From Photobacterium lutimaris (GTDB taxonomy: Bacteria; Pseudomonadota; Gammaproteobacteria; Enterobacterales; Vibrionaceae): a stretch of 64,000 bases of DNA. The DNA lies in NCBI RefSeq assembly GCF_003025555.1, contig NZ_PYMH01000003.1:124001-188000 (forward strand), in the 5' to 3' direction. Below the pieces are notes generated by a model, which saw only the letters and a list, made by a program, of their open reading frames with translations, was not told the DNA's origin and made no database searches. Both the position numbers and the translations under genes were made by a program. This document shows, in pieces, positions 48,208-60,067 of this stretch. Numbering within the stretch: position 1 is the first letter of the stretch; each line of letters begins with the position of its first letter.

Positions 48208-48303
48208 GGTTACATACCAAATCGAAATTGGCTGGCAATTTTAGGGGGAATTGAAGGAGATGTGAAGGGGTATATGATGAGCGGGGGGCAAGTTATTTGG
48301 ATA

Positions 48304-48333
48304 TATGAGCCGCTCCTATCGGACTGGCTCATA
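48304..48333 (-). other. Hairpin downstream of the galR paralogue
   Basis: TATGAGCC and GGCTCATA pair perfectly across 14 nt, 10 bp after the stop at 48344. The following minus-strand sequence has only a modest T content, so it is a weak terminator or a 3' stabiliser. Confidence 0.5.
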
Positions 48334-48343
48334 GACGATATGG

Positions 48344-49348
48344 CTACAGCGGGGCGACACCGACGGATAAGCGACGGACTAATGTCGGGTTATACAATCT
48401 CGCTTGTGATGCATTTTTATTTTCACTTGCCAGTTGCAAAGACAGTTTTGCCGCTTGTTCGGCCATAACTTGAATAGGGTAACGGATAGTGGTCAGTTTT
48501 GGATGGACGTATCGAGCAATATCACCATCATCAAAGCCAATAACGGAAATATCTTCCGGGATGCGCAAATTATTTTCATGCAGAACGGATAAACAGCCTG
48601 CCGCCATGTAGTCGTTATAGGTGGCCACGGCAGTCACGGGAAGGTTTTTCGAGAGCAAATTAGTCATGGCGTATTCACCACCAAGCTCATCTGGTTCACC
48701 GTATTCAATATATTCTTCGTGGACTTCGAGTCCATGATCTTTTAACGCTTCGAGATAACCCGCTTTACGGTCCCTGGCATCTTCGATGTCATGGCTGGAA
48801 CACAGGTAACCGATATGCTTGTGACCATGGCGGATCAAATATTCAGTGGCGAGGTACGATCCTTTGCGGTTATCGAGTGCAATACAACGCGAGGCGATCT
48901 GTGGCACGATACGATTGATTATCACCAGTCCCGGAATTTCAGCCGCTAAATCGATGAGTTCTTGATCGTCCAATCCTTTACTGTGAATAACCAGTGATTC
49001 ACAGCGGCTGTTGATCAATAGGTTAATCGCATTACGCTCTTTAACGGCATCGTGATAGCCACTACCGATCAGCAGTTGCTTCTCATGCTGATTGGCGATG
49101 GTATCAATGGCTTTAACCATGGTGCCGAAGAAGGGGGCGGAGACATCATTGACCAGTACGCCAATGGTGTTGGTTGATTTACTCACTAGAGCCCTGGCAT
49201 TGGCATTGGGCCTGTAGCCGAGCTTTGCCATTGCAGCTTTTACGGCTTTGATAGCCGTTTCACTGGTGTGTGGTGCGTTGTTGATCACCCGTGAAGTCGT
49301 AGCGACGGAAACGCCTGCTTCTTTCGCGACATCCTTGATGGTAGCCAT
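48344..49348 (-). CDS. GalR-subfamily LacI repressor (second paralogue)
   Basis: A 334-residue LacI-family repressor, strongly similar along its length to the GalR encoded at 36713-37711. Shared blocks include LGYRPNANARALVS, LLINSRCESL, RCIALDN-KGSYLATEYLI, VIGFDDG and NPTLVRRLSV. The helix-turn-helix MATIKDVAKEAGVSVATTSR keeps the GalR recognition region except Thr for Val at residue 18, so both may bind the same operators. The ATG at 49348 with GAGAGG upstream was chosen over a TTG 12 codons earlier. Its place behind lamB-malM-lacZ suggests it governs that cluster. Confidence 0.87.
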   Translation of the reverse strand: MATIKDVAKEAGVSVATTSRVINNAPHTSETAIKAVKAAMAKLGYRPNANARALVSKSTNTIGVLVNDVSAPFFGTMVKAIDTIANQHEKQLLIGSGYHDAVKERNAINLLINSRCESLVIHSKGLDDQELIDLAAEIPGLVIINRIVPQIASRCIALDNRKGSYLATEYLIRHGHKHIGYLCSSHDIEDARDRKAGYLEALKDHGLEVHEEYIEYGEPDELGGEYAMTNLLSKNLPVTAVATYNDYMAAGCLSVLHENNLRIPEDISVIGFDDGDIARYVHPKLTTIRYPIQVMAEQAAKLSLQLASENKNASQARLYNPTLVRRLSVGVAPL

Positions 49349-49574
49349 AGAGCCCTCTCTCTTTATTGCTGGCTCATTAAACAATGGTTAGCGATATAAA
49401 ACAAACCTTCGCCGGTGTTTTTTCATTGGCTGAATTAATTATTGTAAGGTGAGTCACTCTACAGAATTGAGAGTCGTATGATTTATAGCCAAATAAGTGA
49501 ATAGGACGAGACACTAGGGGAGGAAAAGAGGAAGAGTGCCACACTGAGGGGGAAGTCAATGCAGCACGACAGAG

Positions 49575-52747
<3,173 letters not shown>

Positions 52748-52808
52748 TTACTGTGCAGTACGGCTATGGTGACTGCCACACTGCCATTAATTTGGTGTGC
52801 TCTAGCTG

Positions 52809-53702
52809 TTACTGAGCCAAGGTATCCAACAGGTAATCTTTGGCCTGTGAATGTCCTGCTTCTTCAGCAAGGTTTGCCCAATCAACCGCTTGTTTTAGCT
52901 TTCCGTCATTCATTGCTTGGTCGATATGCTGTTTAAAATAGTGCCAGCTCTGTGGGGCTGACTGAGTTGTTTGCGGTTGCACGGAAAGGGCTGGTTGTCT
53001 GTCCTGTTCAACGTTGGTGACAGGCACAGCTGCGGCTGTTGATGCCTGTTGTGCTGTCAGGTTTGCAAGCATATCGACGACAGGGTTGCCAAAGTGTTGT
53101 TGCGTGGTGATTTCAACGATACCGACTGGAGAAAGTGTCGCGACGAGCGGTAATCGCTTGTTGCCGACTATGTTTTGTGATTCGGCAAATTCTTGTTCTG
53201 GGTGGATCCGCGTGAGTTGGTTACCTATTTGGGGGGGATCCTGCTGGATCACCAAATAAGCCATTTGATCCAACTGTGTGCTGAGGATGAACTTTCCTTC
53301 AATACGCTCGACACCACTTAAGTCGTTAGTGAAATACTGAAAGTCATTGGTGGTGTAGTGTTCGACCAACTGCCACTGAGTGTCATAAATAGCGACAGCT
53401 GGTGCGATGACCTGGTTGTCTTTGATCGGAGCTCTGACAGTGAGTAAGAACGGGGAAGCAACTTGCGGTAAGGCATACGCTTTGACCGGAGTACGACCTG
53501 ATGTAAGAGGCAGTGTTTCGCCATTACCATCCAGCGTGACATATTGCTGACTGTCCAGCGCAAGAGGCTGGATAGCCAGCTCAGCGACAGAATCGCAGCA
53601 AGCCGATTGGTTAAGATCGGTATTGAGTACCGTGTCTGGAATACTGCTGCAAGCGGTTAGGCTCAAGCCAAGCAGTATGGTTGCCAACTGTTTTCTCTTC
53701 AT
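52809..53702 (-). CDS. malM: MalM-like lipoprotein
   Basis: A 297-residue exported protein. The signal ends LSLTACSS, so Cys18 should be lipidated, with Ser at +2 allowing outer-membrane sorting. The middle segment (SPFLLTVRAPIKDNQVIAPA and GVERIEGKFILSTQLDQMAY) matches MalM, the periplasmic protein encoded after lamB in E. coli, of unclear function. A Gln-rich linker precedes a C-terminal helical region (DGKLKQAVDWANLAEEAGHS) like a Sel1/TPR unit. CTGAGG precedes the ATG. It sits between lamB and lacZ. Confidence 0.85.
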   Translation of the reverse strand: MKRKQLATILLGLSLTACSSIPDTVLNTDLNQSACCDSVAELAIQPLALDSQQYVTLDGNGETLPLTSGRTPVKAYALPQVASPFLLTVRAPIKDNQVIAPAVAIYDTQWQLVEHYTTNDFQYFTNDLSGVERIEGKFILSTQLDQMAYLVIQQDPPQIGNQLTRIHPEQEFAESQNIVGNKRLPLVATLSPVGIVEITTQQHFGNPVVDMLANLTAQQASTAAAVPVTNVEQDRQPALSVQPQTTQSAPQSWHYFKQHIDQAMNDGKLKQAVDWANLAEEAGHSQAKDYLLDTLAQ

Positions 53703-53715
53703 GTTTTTTCCTCAG

Positions 53716-53741
53716 GGTACAGACCCCATAAGGCCTGTACC
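53716..53741 (-). other. Hairpin between lamB and malM
   Basis: GGTACAG and CTGTACC enclose 12 nt, just upstream of the malM ribosome site. The nearby CCGCTAGCGG is a second small palindrome. Together they resemble the intercistronic hairpins that keep porin mRNA abundant relative to the next gene. Confidence 0.55.
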
Positions 53742-53771
53742 ACTTCAAGTCAGACCGCCGCTAGCGGGCTA

Positions 53772-55019
53772 TTACCACCAAGTTTCAACGTTAAAGCCAA
53801 AGGTCACTTCGTCAACACTTGTTTTACCACTGACGTTACTCATCGCAGTACCGTAGGTTTTACCATCGCGGTTCCACTCATCATTCTTCTCTGAGTAAGT
53901 GGCGAAAATACGCAGTGATGGGCGAGCCCATACGCCTTTGCCTGCCTGGAACATCTGGGCAACAGTGACTTTATACATGTCATTGGTACCTGCACCATTT
54001 TGCGCTTCGACGGTTTCGTAACCGACTTCTAGTGCGGTCGCCATATAATCTGTCCAGCTGTACTGAGGACGGGCACCGACACTGAACCATTTCTCACCGT
54101 CGTTGTTGTCTAGGTTCTTGTCCTGATAGGCGATGGAATACATAACCTGGAAATCTTCATTGACATTCAGGTCACCGGAGTTGAAAACACGCCAGCTGTA
54201 ACCATCATGCTCTACGCCTGTGCTGTATTTACGATTAGAGCCACCTTCGGCACTCATCAAACCACCGGCTAGGGCATCGGTACCATACTGGAAGGCCAGA
54301 GTATTTGAACCGTAGTCCCAAGCTTGGCGGTAAAGAGCTGATAGCATGGCACCGGATGTGGTGATATCGGACTCTTCATAGCTAGAGTTTTGGGTGAAAA
54401 TGTAGTTCAAGCCAAAGGTCAGATCTGCGGTGTCGTTGATCGCTATATCGCTGATACGGGCATCGATGTTATGCAAGCTACGGCCATCAGCACTGGAATT
54501 TGGTGCCATCCAGGCAATGTGGCCGTTACCGAAGCCAAGATCCCAATCCTCGATACCAATACCTGTACTTGATGTATCCCAGTACTTGATATCTATCATG
54601 TGGACTTCGTGGCGGCGGTAGAAGCGCTCACCGGCCCATACTTTGGCATCTGGCTGCGAGGCGAAAAGGCCGTGGCCTGCTGACCACATTTGGATGATGC
54701 TGACATCACCCCAGCTTTCACCGCTGCCAAGATAAAGGGTGGTGTCAAAATAAGCGTCACCGTTTTGCCATACATCAGCTTTCAGACCGGCTTCCCACCA
54801 ATTCAGCTCGTTACCCAAACGGTAATTACCATAACCTTCACTGGCACGGATCACATCATTGCGCTCACCTTTGCCATTATTATGATCATCATTGTCTGTG
54901 TAGATGTTTCCCCATTTTGCATAACCAAAGTAAGTGATATTTTCCACTGCTGCTTGGCTGGCTAGTGGGGCAAGTACCAAAGCGATACCGACTGCTTTTG
55001 CTAGCATCTTCTGTTTCAT
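53772..55019 (-). CDS. lamB: LamB-type maltoporin
   Basis: A 415-residue outer-membrane protein. The signal peptide MKQKMLAKAVGIALVLAPLA is cut after SQA near residue 23. The barrel starts ENITYFGYAKWGN-like, contains LGSGESWGDVSIIQMWSAGH and RFYRRHEVHMIDIKYWDTSS typical of LamB, and ends VTFGFNVETWW, an aromatic end usual for maltoporins. LamB trimers pass maltodextrins but also lactose and other sugars. No malEFGK genes are adjacent; lacZ is, so lactose or galactoside uptake is the likelier job here. GGAGA precedes the ATG. Confidence 0.92.
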   Translation of the reverse strand: MKQKMLAKAVGIALVLAPLASQAAVENITYFGYAKWGNIYTDNDDHNNGKGERNDVIRASEGYGNYRLGNELNWWEAGLKADVWQNGDAYFDTTLYLGSGESWGDVSIIQMWSAGHGLFASQPDAKVWAGERFYRRHEVHMIDIKYWDTSSTGIGIEDWDLGFGNGHIAWMAPNSSADGRSLHNIDARISDIAINDTADLTFGLNYIFTQNSSYEESDITTSGAMLSALYRQAWDYGSNTLAFQYGTDALAGGLMSAEGGSNRKYSTGVEHDGYSWRVFNSGDLNVNEDFQVMYSIAYQDKNLDNNDGEKWFSVGARPQYSWTDYMATALEVGYETVEAQNGAGTNDMYKVTVAQMFQAGKGVWARPSLRIFATYSEKNDEWNRDGKTYGTAMSNVSGKTSVDEVTFGFNVETWW

Positions 55020-55084
55020 GAAACGTCTCCATATTATGTTTTTTTATTTATGGGTCCTAACTCGAGACTGATCCTAACATCGCT

Positions 55085-55100
55085 CTGGAAACGTTTACAG
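55085..55100. promoter_or_regulatory. GalR-like operator O1 upstream of lamB
   Basis: CTGGAAACGTTTACAG shares the 14-mer TGGAAACGTTTACA with the proximal galE operator and differs from the GalR consensus only at the two outermost bases. It ends 65 bp upstream of the lamB start, on or near the promoter. Confidence 0.75.
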
Positions 55101-55148
55101 TGAGGCTTGACTGATTTTATCAAACAAAGGCAAAACATTTGATGAAAT

Positions 55149-55164
55149 TGTAATTCAGGTCACA
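55149..55164. promoter_or_regulatory. CRP-like site upstream of lamB
   Basis: TGTAATTCAGGTCACA fits TGTGA-N6-TCACA with one mismatch. It lies between the two GalR-like operators, 130 bp before lamB, a position suited to activation. Confidence 0.55.
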
Positions 55165-55223
55165 TAAACGACGTCTTTTGGCTGTTTTTGAGGGTTTTTT
55201 ATACAGGTGATGACGTTCATCGT

Positions 55224-55239
55224 CCGGAAACGATTACAT
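55224..55239. promoter_or_regulatory. GalR-like operator O2 upstream of lamB
   Basis: CCGGAAACGATTACAT matches the GalR consensus at 13 of 16 positions. Its centre is 139 bp from O1. Paired operators at such spacing recall the E. coli gal looping arrangement. Confidence 0.5.
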
Positions 55240-55270
55240 AGAATGGGGTGGTAAGGAGAGGAGATAAATA

Positions 55271-55302
55271 AAAAGCCCAACAAAACATAAGGTTGGGCTT
55301 TT
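55271..55302. terminator. Bidirectional terminator upstream of lamB
   Basis: AAAAGCCCAAC and GTTGGGCTTTT form a perfect 11-bp stem over a 10-nt loop, with six T on the plus strand and a run of T on the minus strand. No recognised gene ends here: the lamB gene diverges from it. On the minus strand it would end a transcript starting near the 31-codon ORF. Confidence 0.85.
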
Positions 55303-55377
55303 TTGATCAATGGAAACTAACTTCTTTCCCAAGCAGTACTGATTGCTCGGTAAGCCAAGTAGAGAAGCTATCTATGA

Positions 55378-55505
55378 GTGTTTTGAGTTAGGAACCCAAG
55401 GATAACGTTTCACTTTGAATCACAATAATCACAGAATACGTCAGCAATGAGTGTGAATTCAAGTAATATGTGAAACTCCTTGAGTGTATGTTTAACTCAA
55501 AACAC
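55378..55505. repeat. 128-bp imperfect palindrome
   Basis: The outer arms GTGTTTTGAGTTA (55378-55390) and TAACTCAAAACAC (55493-55505) are perfectly complementary over 13 bp. Nested inside are AAGGA with TCCTT, GTTTCAC (55407-55413) with GTGAAAC (55470-55476), and TTGAAT with a matching ATTCAA. As RNA this would fold into one long interrupted hairpin. It may be a mobile palindromic element or a structured RNA. Confidence 0.6.
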
Positions 55506-55546
55506 CGCATTTTTACTGGGGTGGTATCGATTTCACCCCGTTGCTT

Positions 55547-55642
55547 TTACTTATCGAAAGTACGAGCACGTGTTAGCTCCAGGCGTTTTAGAATTTTATC
55601 TAATCGGTCTGGGTGTACCATGAACTCTTGGAATGCTTTCAT
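55547..55642 (-). CDS. Tiny ORF or gene fragment, 31 codons
   Basis: ATG to TAA reads MKAFQEFMVHPDRLDKILKR then LELTRARTFDK. The composition is helical and protein-like, unlike random frames nearby. The upstream GGG is too close for a good ribosome site, and an A/T-rich TATAAA lies about 16 nt before the ATG. It could be a small protein, the leading part of a decayed gene, or chance. It lies between the afuC terminator and the large palindrome. Confidence 0.35.
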   Translation of the reverse strand: MKAFQEFMVHPDRLDKILKRLELTRARTFDK

Positions 55643-55677
55643 CCCTTTTTATGTTATTGCTTTTTATAGCTGTAATA

Positions 55678-55704
55678 TAAAAAAACCGCTCTTTTGAGCG
55701 GCTT
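55678..55704 (-). terminator. Terminator of afuC
   Basis: ACCGCTC and GAGCGGC pair around TTTT, and on the minus strand six or more T follow. It lies about 20 bp after the afuC stop and closes the uhp-afu cluster. Confidence 0.9.
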
Positions 55705-55721
55705 AGACTAGACGAATACCC

Positions 55722-56780
55722 TTAGCTTTGTTCGGGGGGAAGTATGAACACGCCATTAGGGTTAATCGTTAAGTAAGCATGATCGATAAAGTTGGCATTG
55801 AACTGTGCTGAGTTCAGTTGAAGTAACAGCTCATGATTTTGCCATTCGACGACGACTTCGTACATCGAGCCCATATAGGCGGCACTGATAACCTTACACT
55901 GTTGACAGGGTTCCCCTTCCTCAGCCAGCAAAATGGCTTCTGGACGCACGCCAATCTGATAGTCATTCGGTTCAATGCCGACAACATTATCTCTCGCTGC
56001 CGGTAAACGATAGCCGTGGATATCAATATATTCACCATCATAATGGCCTTCGAACATGTTGGCTTCACCCATGAAGTTAGCCATAAACATCGATGAAGGA
56101 TGTTTATATAAATCCGTCGGGCTGCCTTGCTGCATGATGTCGCCATCCTTCATTACAATCACGGTATCTGATACGGCAAAAGCTTCGGATTGATCGTGGG
56201 TCACATAAAGTGATGTGATATTAAAACGCTGTTGTAGATCGCGAATGGTTTCCCGCATATTTCTGCGCAGGTTAGCATCAAGGTTACTTAGCGGCTCGTC
56301 GAACAGCAGCACTTTGGGTTTGAGGACCAATGCGCGTGCCAGTGCGACCCGCTGTTGTTGCCCACCTGAAATCTGATCAACAAAACGCTCACCAAATCCT
56401 TCTAGATCAACAACTTTTAGCGCTTCATCAACGCGTTTTTTGATCTCGGCTTTATCAAGGCCAAGCATTTTCAGTCCATATCCCACGTTTTCATGCAGGG
56501 ACATATGCGGAAAAAGGGCATAGGACTGAAATACCATACAGATGTCACGTTGTTGAATAGAGGTGTTGGTGACATCTTCTCCATCAATAAAGATTTGTCC
56601 GCTACTGGGTTTTTCCAATCCGGCTACCAGTCGAAGCACGGTGGTTTTACCACAGCCAGATGGGCCCAGCAGGGTAACAAGGTGGCCTTTTTTAATTTCA
56701 AGGTCGAGGTTGCCAATGACGGTTTTGTCTCCAAAGCGCTTACAGATGTTTTTAAGCACTACAAAATTTTCAGTTGCCAT
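55722..56780 (-). CDS. afuC: Sugar-phosphate ABC transporter ATPase AfuC
   Basis: A 352-residue ABC ATPase of the FbpC/PotA length class. Walker A is GPSGCGKTT (residues about 38-46), the Q-loop is [17 protein letters not shown], the signature is [15 protein letters not shown], Walker B is [13 protein letters not shown], and the switch His is in [14 protein letters not shown]. The C-terminal 110 residues form a TOBE-type regulatory domain ([14 protein letters not shown]). Such genes are often labelled ferric iron importers, but the linkage to uhpABC points to hexose phosphates. It starts 14 bp after afuB, with TGGAG before the ATG. Confidence 0.86.
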   Translation of the reverse strand: MATENFVVLKNICKRFGDKTVIGNLDLEIKKGHLVTLLGPSGCGKTTVLRLVAGLEKPSSGQIFIDGEDVTNTSIQQRDICMVFQSYALFPHMSLHENVGYGLKMLGLDKAEIKKRVDEALKVVDLEGFGERFVDQISGGQQQRVALARALVLKPKVLLFDEPLSNLDANLRRNMRETIRDLQQRFNITSLYVTHDQSEAFAVSDTVIVMKDGDIMQQGSPTDLYKHPSSMFMANFMGEANMFEGHYDGEYIDIHGYRLPAARDNVVGIEPNDYQIGVRPEAILLAEEGEPCQQCKVISAAYMGSMYEVVVEWQNHELLLQLNSAQFNANFIDHAYLTINPNGVFILPPEQS

Positions 56781-56794
56781 GAGTTTTTCTCCAG

Positions 56795-58882
56795 TTACGA
56801 CTCTTCGTTATTGGCTTTGGAGCGCGAGACGCGCGCTTCACCGACAAGAAAATCAAATATCAGAATGATGGCTAGCATAACCACGATCAGGATCGAGCCA
56901 TAAGCGATGGCGATACCGTATTCACCGTCCTCGACCCGGTTTAGGATGTAAGAGGTTGCCACCCGTGTTTCTGGGGTGACCAAGAATATGATGGCGCTCA
57001 CAGTAGTCATCGCCCGAACAAAGCTGTATACCAGCGTCGACAGAATGGCGGGACGCAGCAGTGGGAGCAAAATATGGGTGATGGTCTTCAGTGAGTTAGC
57101 GCGTAAGCTGAGTGAGGCTTCATCCAATGATTTGTCCAATTGGCCAAGGCCTGCAATGCCGGAACGGATACCGACAGGAACGTTACGCATGACCATGGAA
57201 ATCACGACAATCGCGGCAGTACCGGTGAGGTAAACCGGCGCATCATTGAAGGCGAGGATGTAAGAGACACCCGCTACGGTTCCTGGGACGGCAAAACAGA
57301 GCATGGTGGCAAATTCGATGACCTTCTTGCCGTGGAACTGTTGACGAACCACGATGTAAGCAATCAATAGGCCAAATAACGCTGTCAGCGGTGCCGCGAT
57401 ACCAGCGTATGTCATGGTGGTGATAAGTGATGGCCAAGCTCCCTCACTCATACCCATGCCGAACAGATTGATGTAGTTCGCCAGAGTAAGGCTGTAGTCC
57501 ACCCCCCAGTTTACCGTGAAGCTGCCGTAGATGATGCTGCCGTAAAGCAGAACGTTAAACGCCATCCAGAAATAAAGCAGACCGGAGACCGTGTGCTTAA
57601 GTGTGTTTGGTAGCGGCTGCACATCACCACGGTAAGACTTACCCGAAATAGTGACGTAAGAGCGCTTGCCTATCCACAGATACTGCACCACAAAAATGGC
57701 CAGCGAGAAGAGCAATAATACTGCGCCTAACGTACTTGCAGAGGCGTAATCTAGCTGGGCTCCAGCTATGTAGAAGTAAATTTGCGTCGCCAGTACATCA
57801 AAGCTGCCGCCCAGTACCAATGGGTTACTAAAATCGGCCAGAGATTGAACAAAAATAATCAGGAAACTGTTTGCCAATGCGGGTTTTAGCAAAGGCATCA
57901 CGATTTTAAAGAAGGTCTGGTAACGGTTAGCGCGCAGTGTATAGGACGCTTCTTCCAGAGAAGGGTGCAAGGATTTCATCGCACCGTCTAGAATCATAAA
58001 CGACATTGGCGCGAACGCTAGAACCTGCGCCATCCAGATCCCGGTAAAACCATAAAGCCAGTTGGTCTGGGTCAGGCCGAACCAGTCAGCCATCAGTTCA
58101 GTAATGTACCCTGAGCGGCCTAGCATCAAGGTTACACCCAAACCGACGACAAATGGCGGTGTTACGATGGGCAGAATCGAGAAGATACGGGCGATAAAAG
58201 CACTGCGCTTGGCAATACGGGTGGTGTATATGGCAAATACCAGGCCGAAGAAGGTTGCACCAATCCCCACAGAGGTCCCCAGCATGACGGAATTCATGAT
58301 GATTTGGATTATTTGGGCGCGACCAAGTATGTCGAGAAACTGCCAAGCAACAAAGTTCCCCATTTCGTCTTTGAACATAGGGACAAAGATGGCGATACTC
58401 GGATAGATGATAAAGGTAGTGATCAGCAAGATGATAGTGATCAGAGAGCCAATAACAAAGGTATCACCACCCAGAAATTCAAGGCGGGAGAAAGCCAATG
58501 TCATTACCGCGCCGAGTACGACAAACAATGCGATGGTGGCGTAGCCCATTCCTTGTGCGGTATACCAAGAAGAAAGCACGACAAACAACATACAAAATGC
58601 AGAATAGACGATGTCGAAGTAGTGGCGGTTTTTGGCATATTTATCTTGTACTTGTGCTGGGCGGATCAACAAAACTACAGGTAGGGCAAACCATAGCCAA
58701 GATATGTTGATGCTGCTCCATCCCATTGCAGCTCTAAATTCTTCCTGGGTGGATTCAAATAAGCCCCAGTCGAGGGCGAAAACCGGTAGCAGGATAAAAG
58801 CTGCGAGCAAACTCAATATCCAATAGAAGACAGGGTCTCGCTTTATGGCACTTGGGGTGATGTGTGCGGCAAGTTCGTTCAT
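56795..58882 (-). CDS. afuB: Sugar-phosphate ABC transporter permease AfuB (two fused domains)
   Basis: A 695-residue inner-membrane permease made of two binding-protein-dependent permease domains in tandem, as in AfuB/FbpB-type proteins. Docking loops occur twice: [21 protein letters not shown] near residue 310 and [21 protein letters not shown] near 600. An N-terminal block of five or so extra helices (residues 18-160) precedes the first domain. The ATG at 58882 ([10 protein letters not shown]) was preferred to a start 13 codons upstream, as AGG lies before it and the extension is not hydrophobic. Confidence 0.86.
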   Translation of the reverse strand: MNELAAHITPSAIKRDPVFYWILSLLAAFILLPVFALDWGLFESTQEEFRAAMGWSSINISWLWFALPVVLLIRPAQVQDKYAKNRHYFDIVYSAFCMLFVVLSSWYTAQGMGYATIALFVVLGAVMTLAFSRLEFLGGDTFVIGSLITIILLITTFIIYPSIAIFVPMFKDEMGNFVAWQFLDILGRAQIIQIIMNSVMLGTSVGIGATFFGLVFAIYTTRIAKRSAFIARIFSILPIVTPPFVVGLGVTLMLGRSGYITELMADWFGLTQTNWLYGFTGIWMAQVLAFAPMSFMILDGAMKSLHPSLEEASYTLRANRYQTFFKIVMPLLKPALANSFLIIFVQSLADFSNPLVLGGSFDVLATQIYFYIAGAQLDYASASTLGAVLLLFSLAIFVVQYLWIGKRSYVTISGKSYRGDVQPLPNTLKHTVSGLLYFWMAFNVLLYGSIIYGSFTVNWGVDYSLTLANYINLFGMGMSEGAWPSLITTMTYAGIAAPLTALFGLLIAYIVVRQQFHGKKVIEFATMLCFAVPGTVAGVSYILAFNDAPVYLTGTAAIVVISMVMRNVPVGIRSGIAGLGQLDKSLDEASLSLRANSLKTITHILLPLLRPAILSTLVYSFVRAMTTVSAIIFLVTPETRVATSYILNRVEDGEYGIAIAYGSILIVVMLAIILIFDFLVGEARVSRSKANNEES

Positions 58883-58934
58883 TGTATATACCTGAAATGT
58901 TACATTTTTTGGCCTAGCCAAAGGAGAGGATCAG

Positions 58935-58954
58935 GGGGCTGCTTCTGCAGCCCC
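58935..58954 (-). other. Hairpin between afuA and afuB
   Basis: GGGGCTGC and GCAGCCCC form a perfect 8-bp GC-rich stem with loop TTCT, 8 bp after the afuA stop. No T run follows. It probably protects the binding-protein message and lowers permease expression. Confidence 0.65.
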
Positions 58955-58961
58955 TTCAGGA

Positions 58962-59996
58962 TTATTCGCCCATCTTAACCACGTTCACCCACTTATTAAT
59001 CAGACGCTTACGCTCGTCAGACGAACCATATTTATCCATGTCGTAACTGATTAATGTCAGATCTTCTGGATTGAGCGCATTCGGTGATTGCTCGGCTTTG
59101 ATGTTGGTCAAGATCTGGAACGATTGGCCTTTTTTCCAAGCGGTTTCCTGGCCTTCTTGAGACAGTACAAAATCAACAAACTTCTTGGCGTTATCTAAGT
59201 TACGTGCGCCTTTGATCACGCTTACGCCGCCAATTTCATAACCTGTGCCTTCACAAGGAGAGATCAATTCAAGCGGTGCGCCTTTGGATTGCTCTAGTGA
59301 GTAGTCATGCAAGAAGCCGATACCAATTGCTATTTCGCCACGAGCCGCATTGCGAGAAGGAGTGACCCCAGATTTCGTGTATTGGGATACATTCTTATCG
59401 AGTGATTTGAAGTAACTGAAGGCTTTGTCTTCATCCCAAAGCTGAATAAAAGTAGCCAGCGCGGTGTAGGCTGTGCCTGAGCTTTGCGGATCGGCGATCT
59501 GAATTTCGCCGGTGTATTCTGGTTTGGTCAGGTCGTTCCAGCAGCGTGGGATTGGCAGACCTTTTTCAGCTAAACGCTCGGTGTTAACACCAAAGCCAAG
59601 GATGCCCATATAGACGGCGGATGAGTAGTTACCTTTGCGTTTCGCCGGGTCACGAAAATCCGGCATAATGTTGTCGAGCTGTGGCGAAGGGTAGGCTTGC
59701 AGCAGGTTCATTTCGCCGGCTTGGGATTGAGGATCTAATGTGCCACCGTACCAAACGTCAGCACGCGGGTTTTTCTTTTCCGCTTCAATCTTGGCAAGGG
59801 TACTACCCGAGCCGTTTCGAACGAATGACGTCTTAACGTCGTATTTTTCAGAGAAAGCTTTGGTTTCCGCTTCACACATTGCGTTAGTTGCACTGCAATA
59901 GACGACTAACCGGCCCTCAGCCATCACCTGAGGGACGGCAAACGTTGAACTAAGGATACAGGCGGCAAGCAGGGAGCGTTTTGTTCTAACTTTCAT
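58962..59996 (-). CDS. afuA: Periplasmic sugar-phosphate-binding protein AfuA
   Basis: A 344-residue solute-binding protein. The signal peptide (MKVRTKRSLLAACILSSTFA) is cut after VMA at residue 26. The mature start EGRLVVYCSATNAMCEAETK, then FVRNGSGSTLAKIEAEK and DVWYGGTLDPQSQAGE, is the AfuA pattern. His230-Asp231 (GFLHDYS) and Glu254 fall, in mature numbering, within one of the His205, Asp206 and Glu229 I recall as sugar-phosphate ligands in studied AfuA. The paired Tyr that bind iron in FbpA are absent there. The ATG at 59996 follows AGAGG; a 49-codon extension lacks a signal peptide. It follows uhpC by 71 bp. Confidence 0.87.
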   Translation of the reverse strand: MKVRTKRSLLAACILSSTFAVPQVMAEGRLVVYCSATNAMCEAETKAFSEKYDVKTSFVRNGSGSTLAKIEAEKKNPRADVWYGGTLDPQSQAGEMNLLQAYPSPQLDNIMPDFRDPAKRKGNYSSAVYMGILGFGVNTERLAEKGLPIPRCWNDLTKPEYTGEIQIADPQSSGTAYTALATFIQLWDEDKAFSYFKSLDKNVSQYTKSGVTPSRNAARGEIAIGIGFLHDYSLEQSKGAPLELISPCEGTGYEIGGVSVIKGARNLDNAKKFVDFVLSQEGQETAWKKGQSFQILTNIKAEQSPNALNPEDLTLISYDMDKYGSSDERKRLINKWVNVVKMGE

Positions 59997-60004
59997 TATT
60001 ATTT

Positions 60005-60054
60005 CCTCTTGTTGTTTCCAACGTGTAGGGGGTTGGAATAAGGGACAACGAGAG
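60005..60054 (-). promoter_or_regulatory. Leader hairpin covering the afuA ribosome binding site
   Basis: On the minus strand, outer arms CCTCTCGTTGT and ACAACAAGAGG (10 of 11 paired) enclose a perfect inner stem TTCCAAC with GTTGGAA and a 9-nt loop. The 3' arm ends in AAGAGG, the Shine-Dalgarno of afuA, eight bases before its ATG. When folded, it would block initiation, so translation of afuA may be regulated. Confidence 0.65.
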
Positions 60055-60067
60055 GGAGTCAAAATAC

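Larger units (their letters stand above)
55020..55721. other. Regulatory and structured interval between lamB and afuC
   Basis: About 700 bp. From left to right it holds the lamB promoter region (two GalR-like operators and a CRP-like site), a strong bidirectional hairpin terminator, a 128-bp imperfect palindrome, a 31-codon minus-strand open frame, and the afuC terminator. A forward open frame at 55470-55697 has no ribosome site and was not accepted. Confidence 0.6.

Noticed and set aside
55378..55505. Integron attC (VCR-type) site
   Set aside because: The ends lack the RYYYAAC and GTTRRRY core sites, and no integrase or cassette array is present.
55470..55697. 75-codon forward open frame between lamB and afuC
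   Set aside because: No ribosome site, atypical Cys/Arg/Ser-rich composition, and it runs antisense to the afuC terminator and the tiny ORF.
55722..59996. Ferric iron (FbpABC) transporter label
   Set aside because: The uhpABC linkage and AfuA ligand residues favour sugar phosphates, and the iron-binding Tyr pair is not seen.
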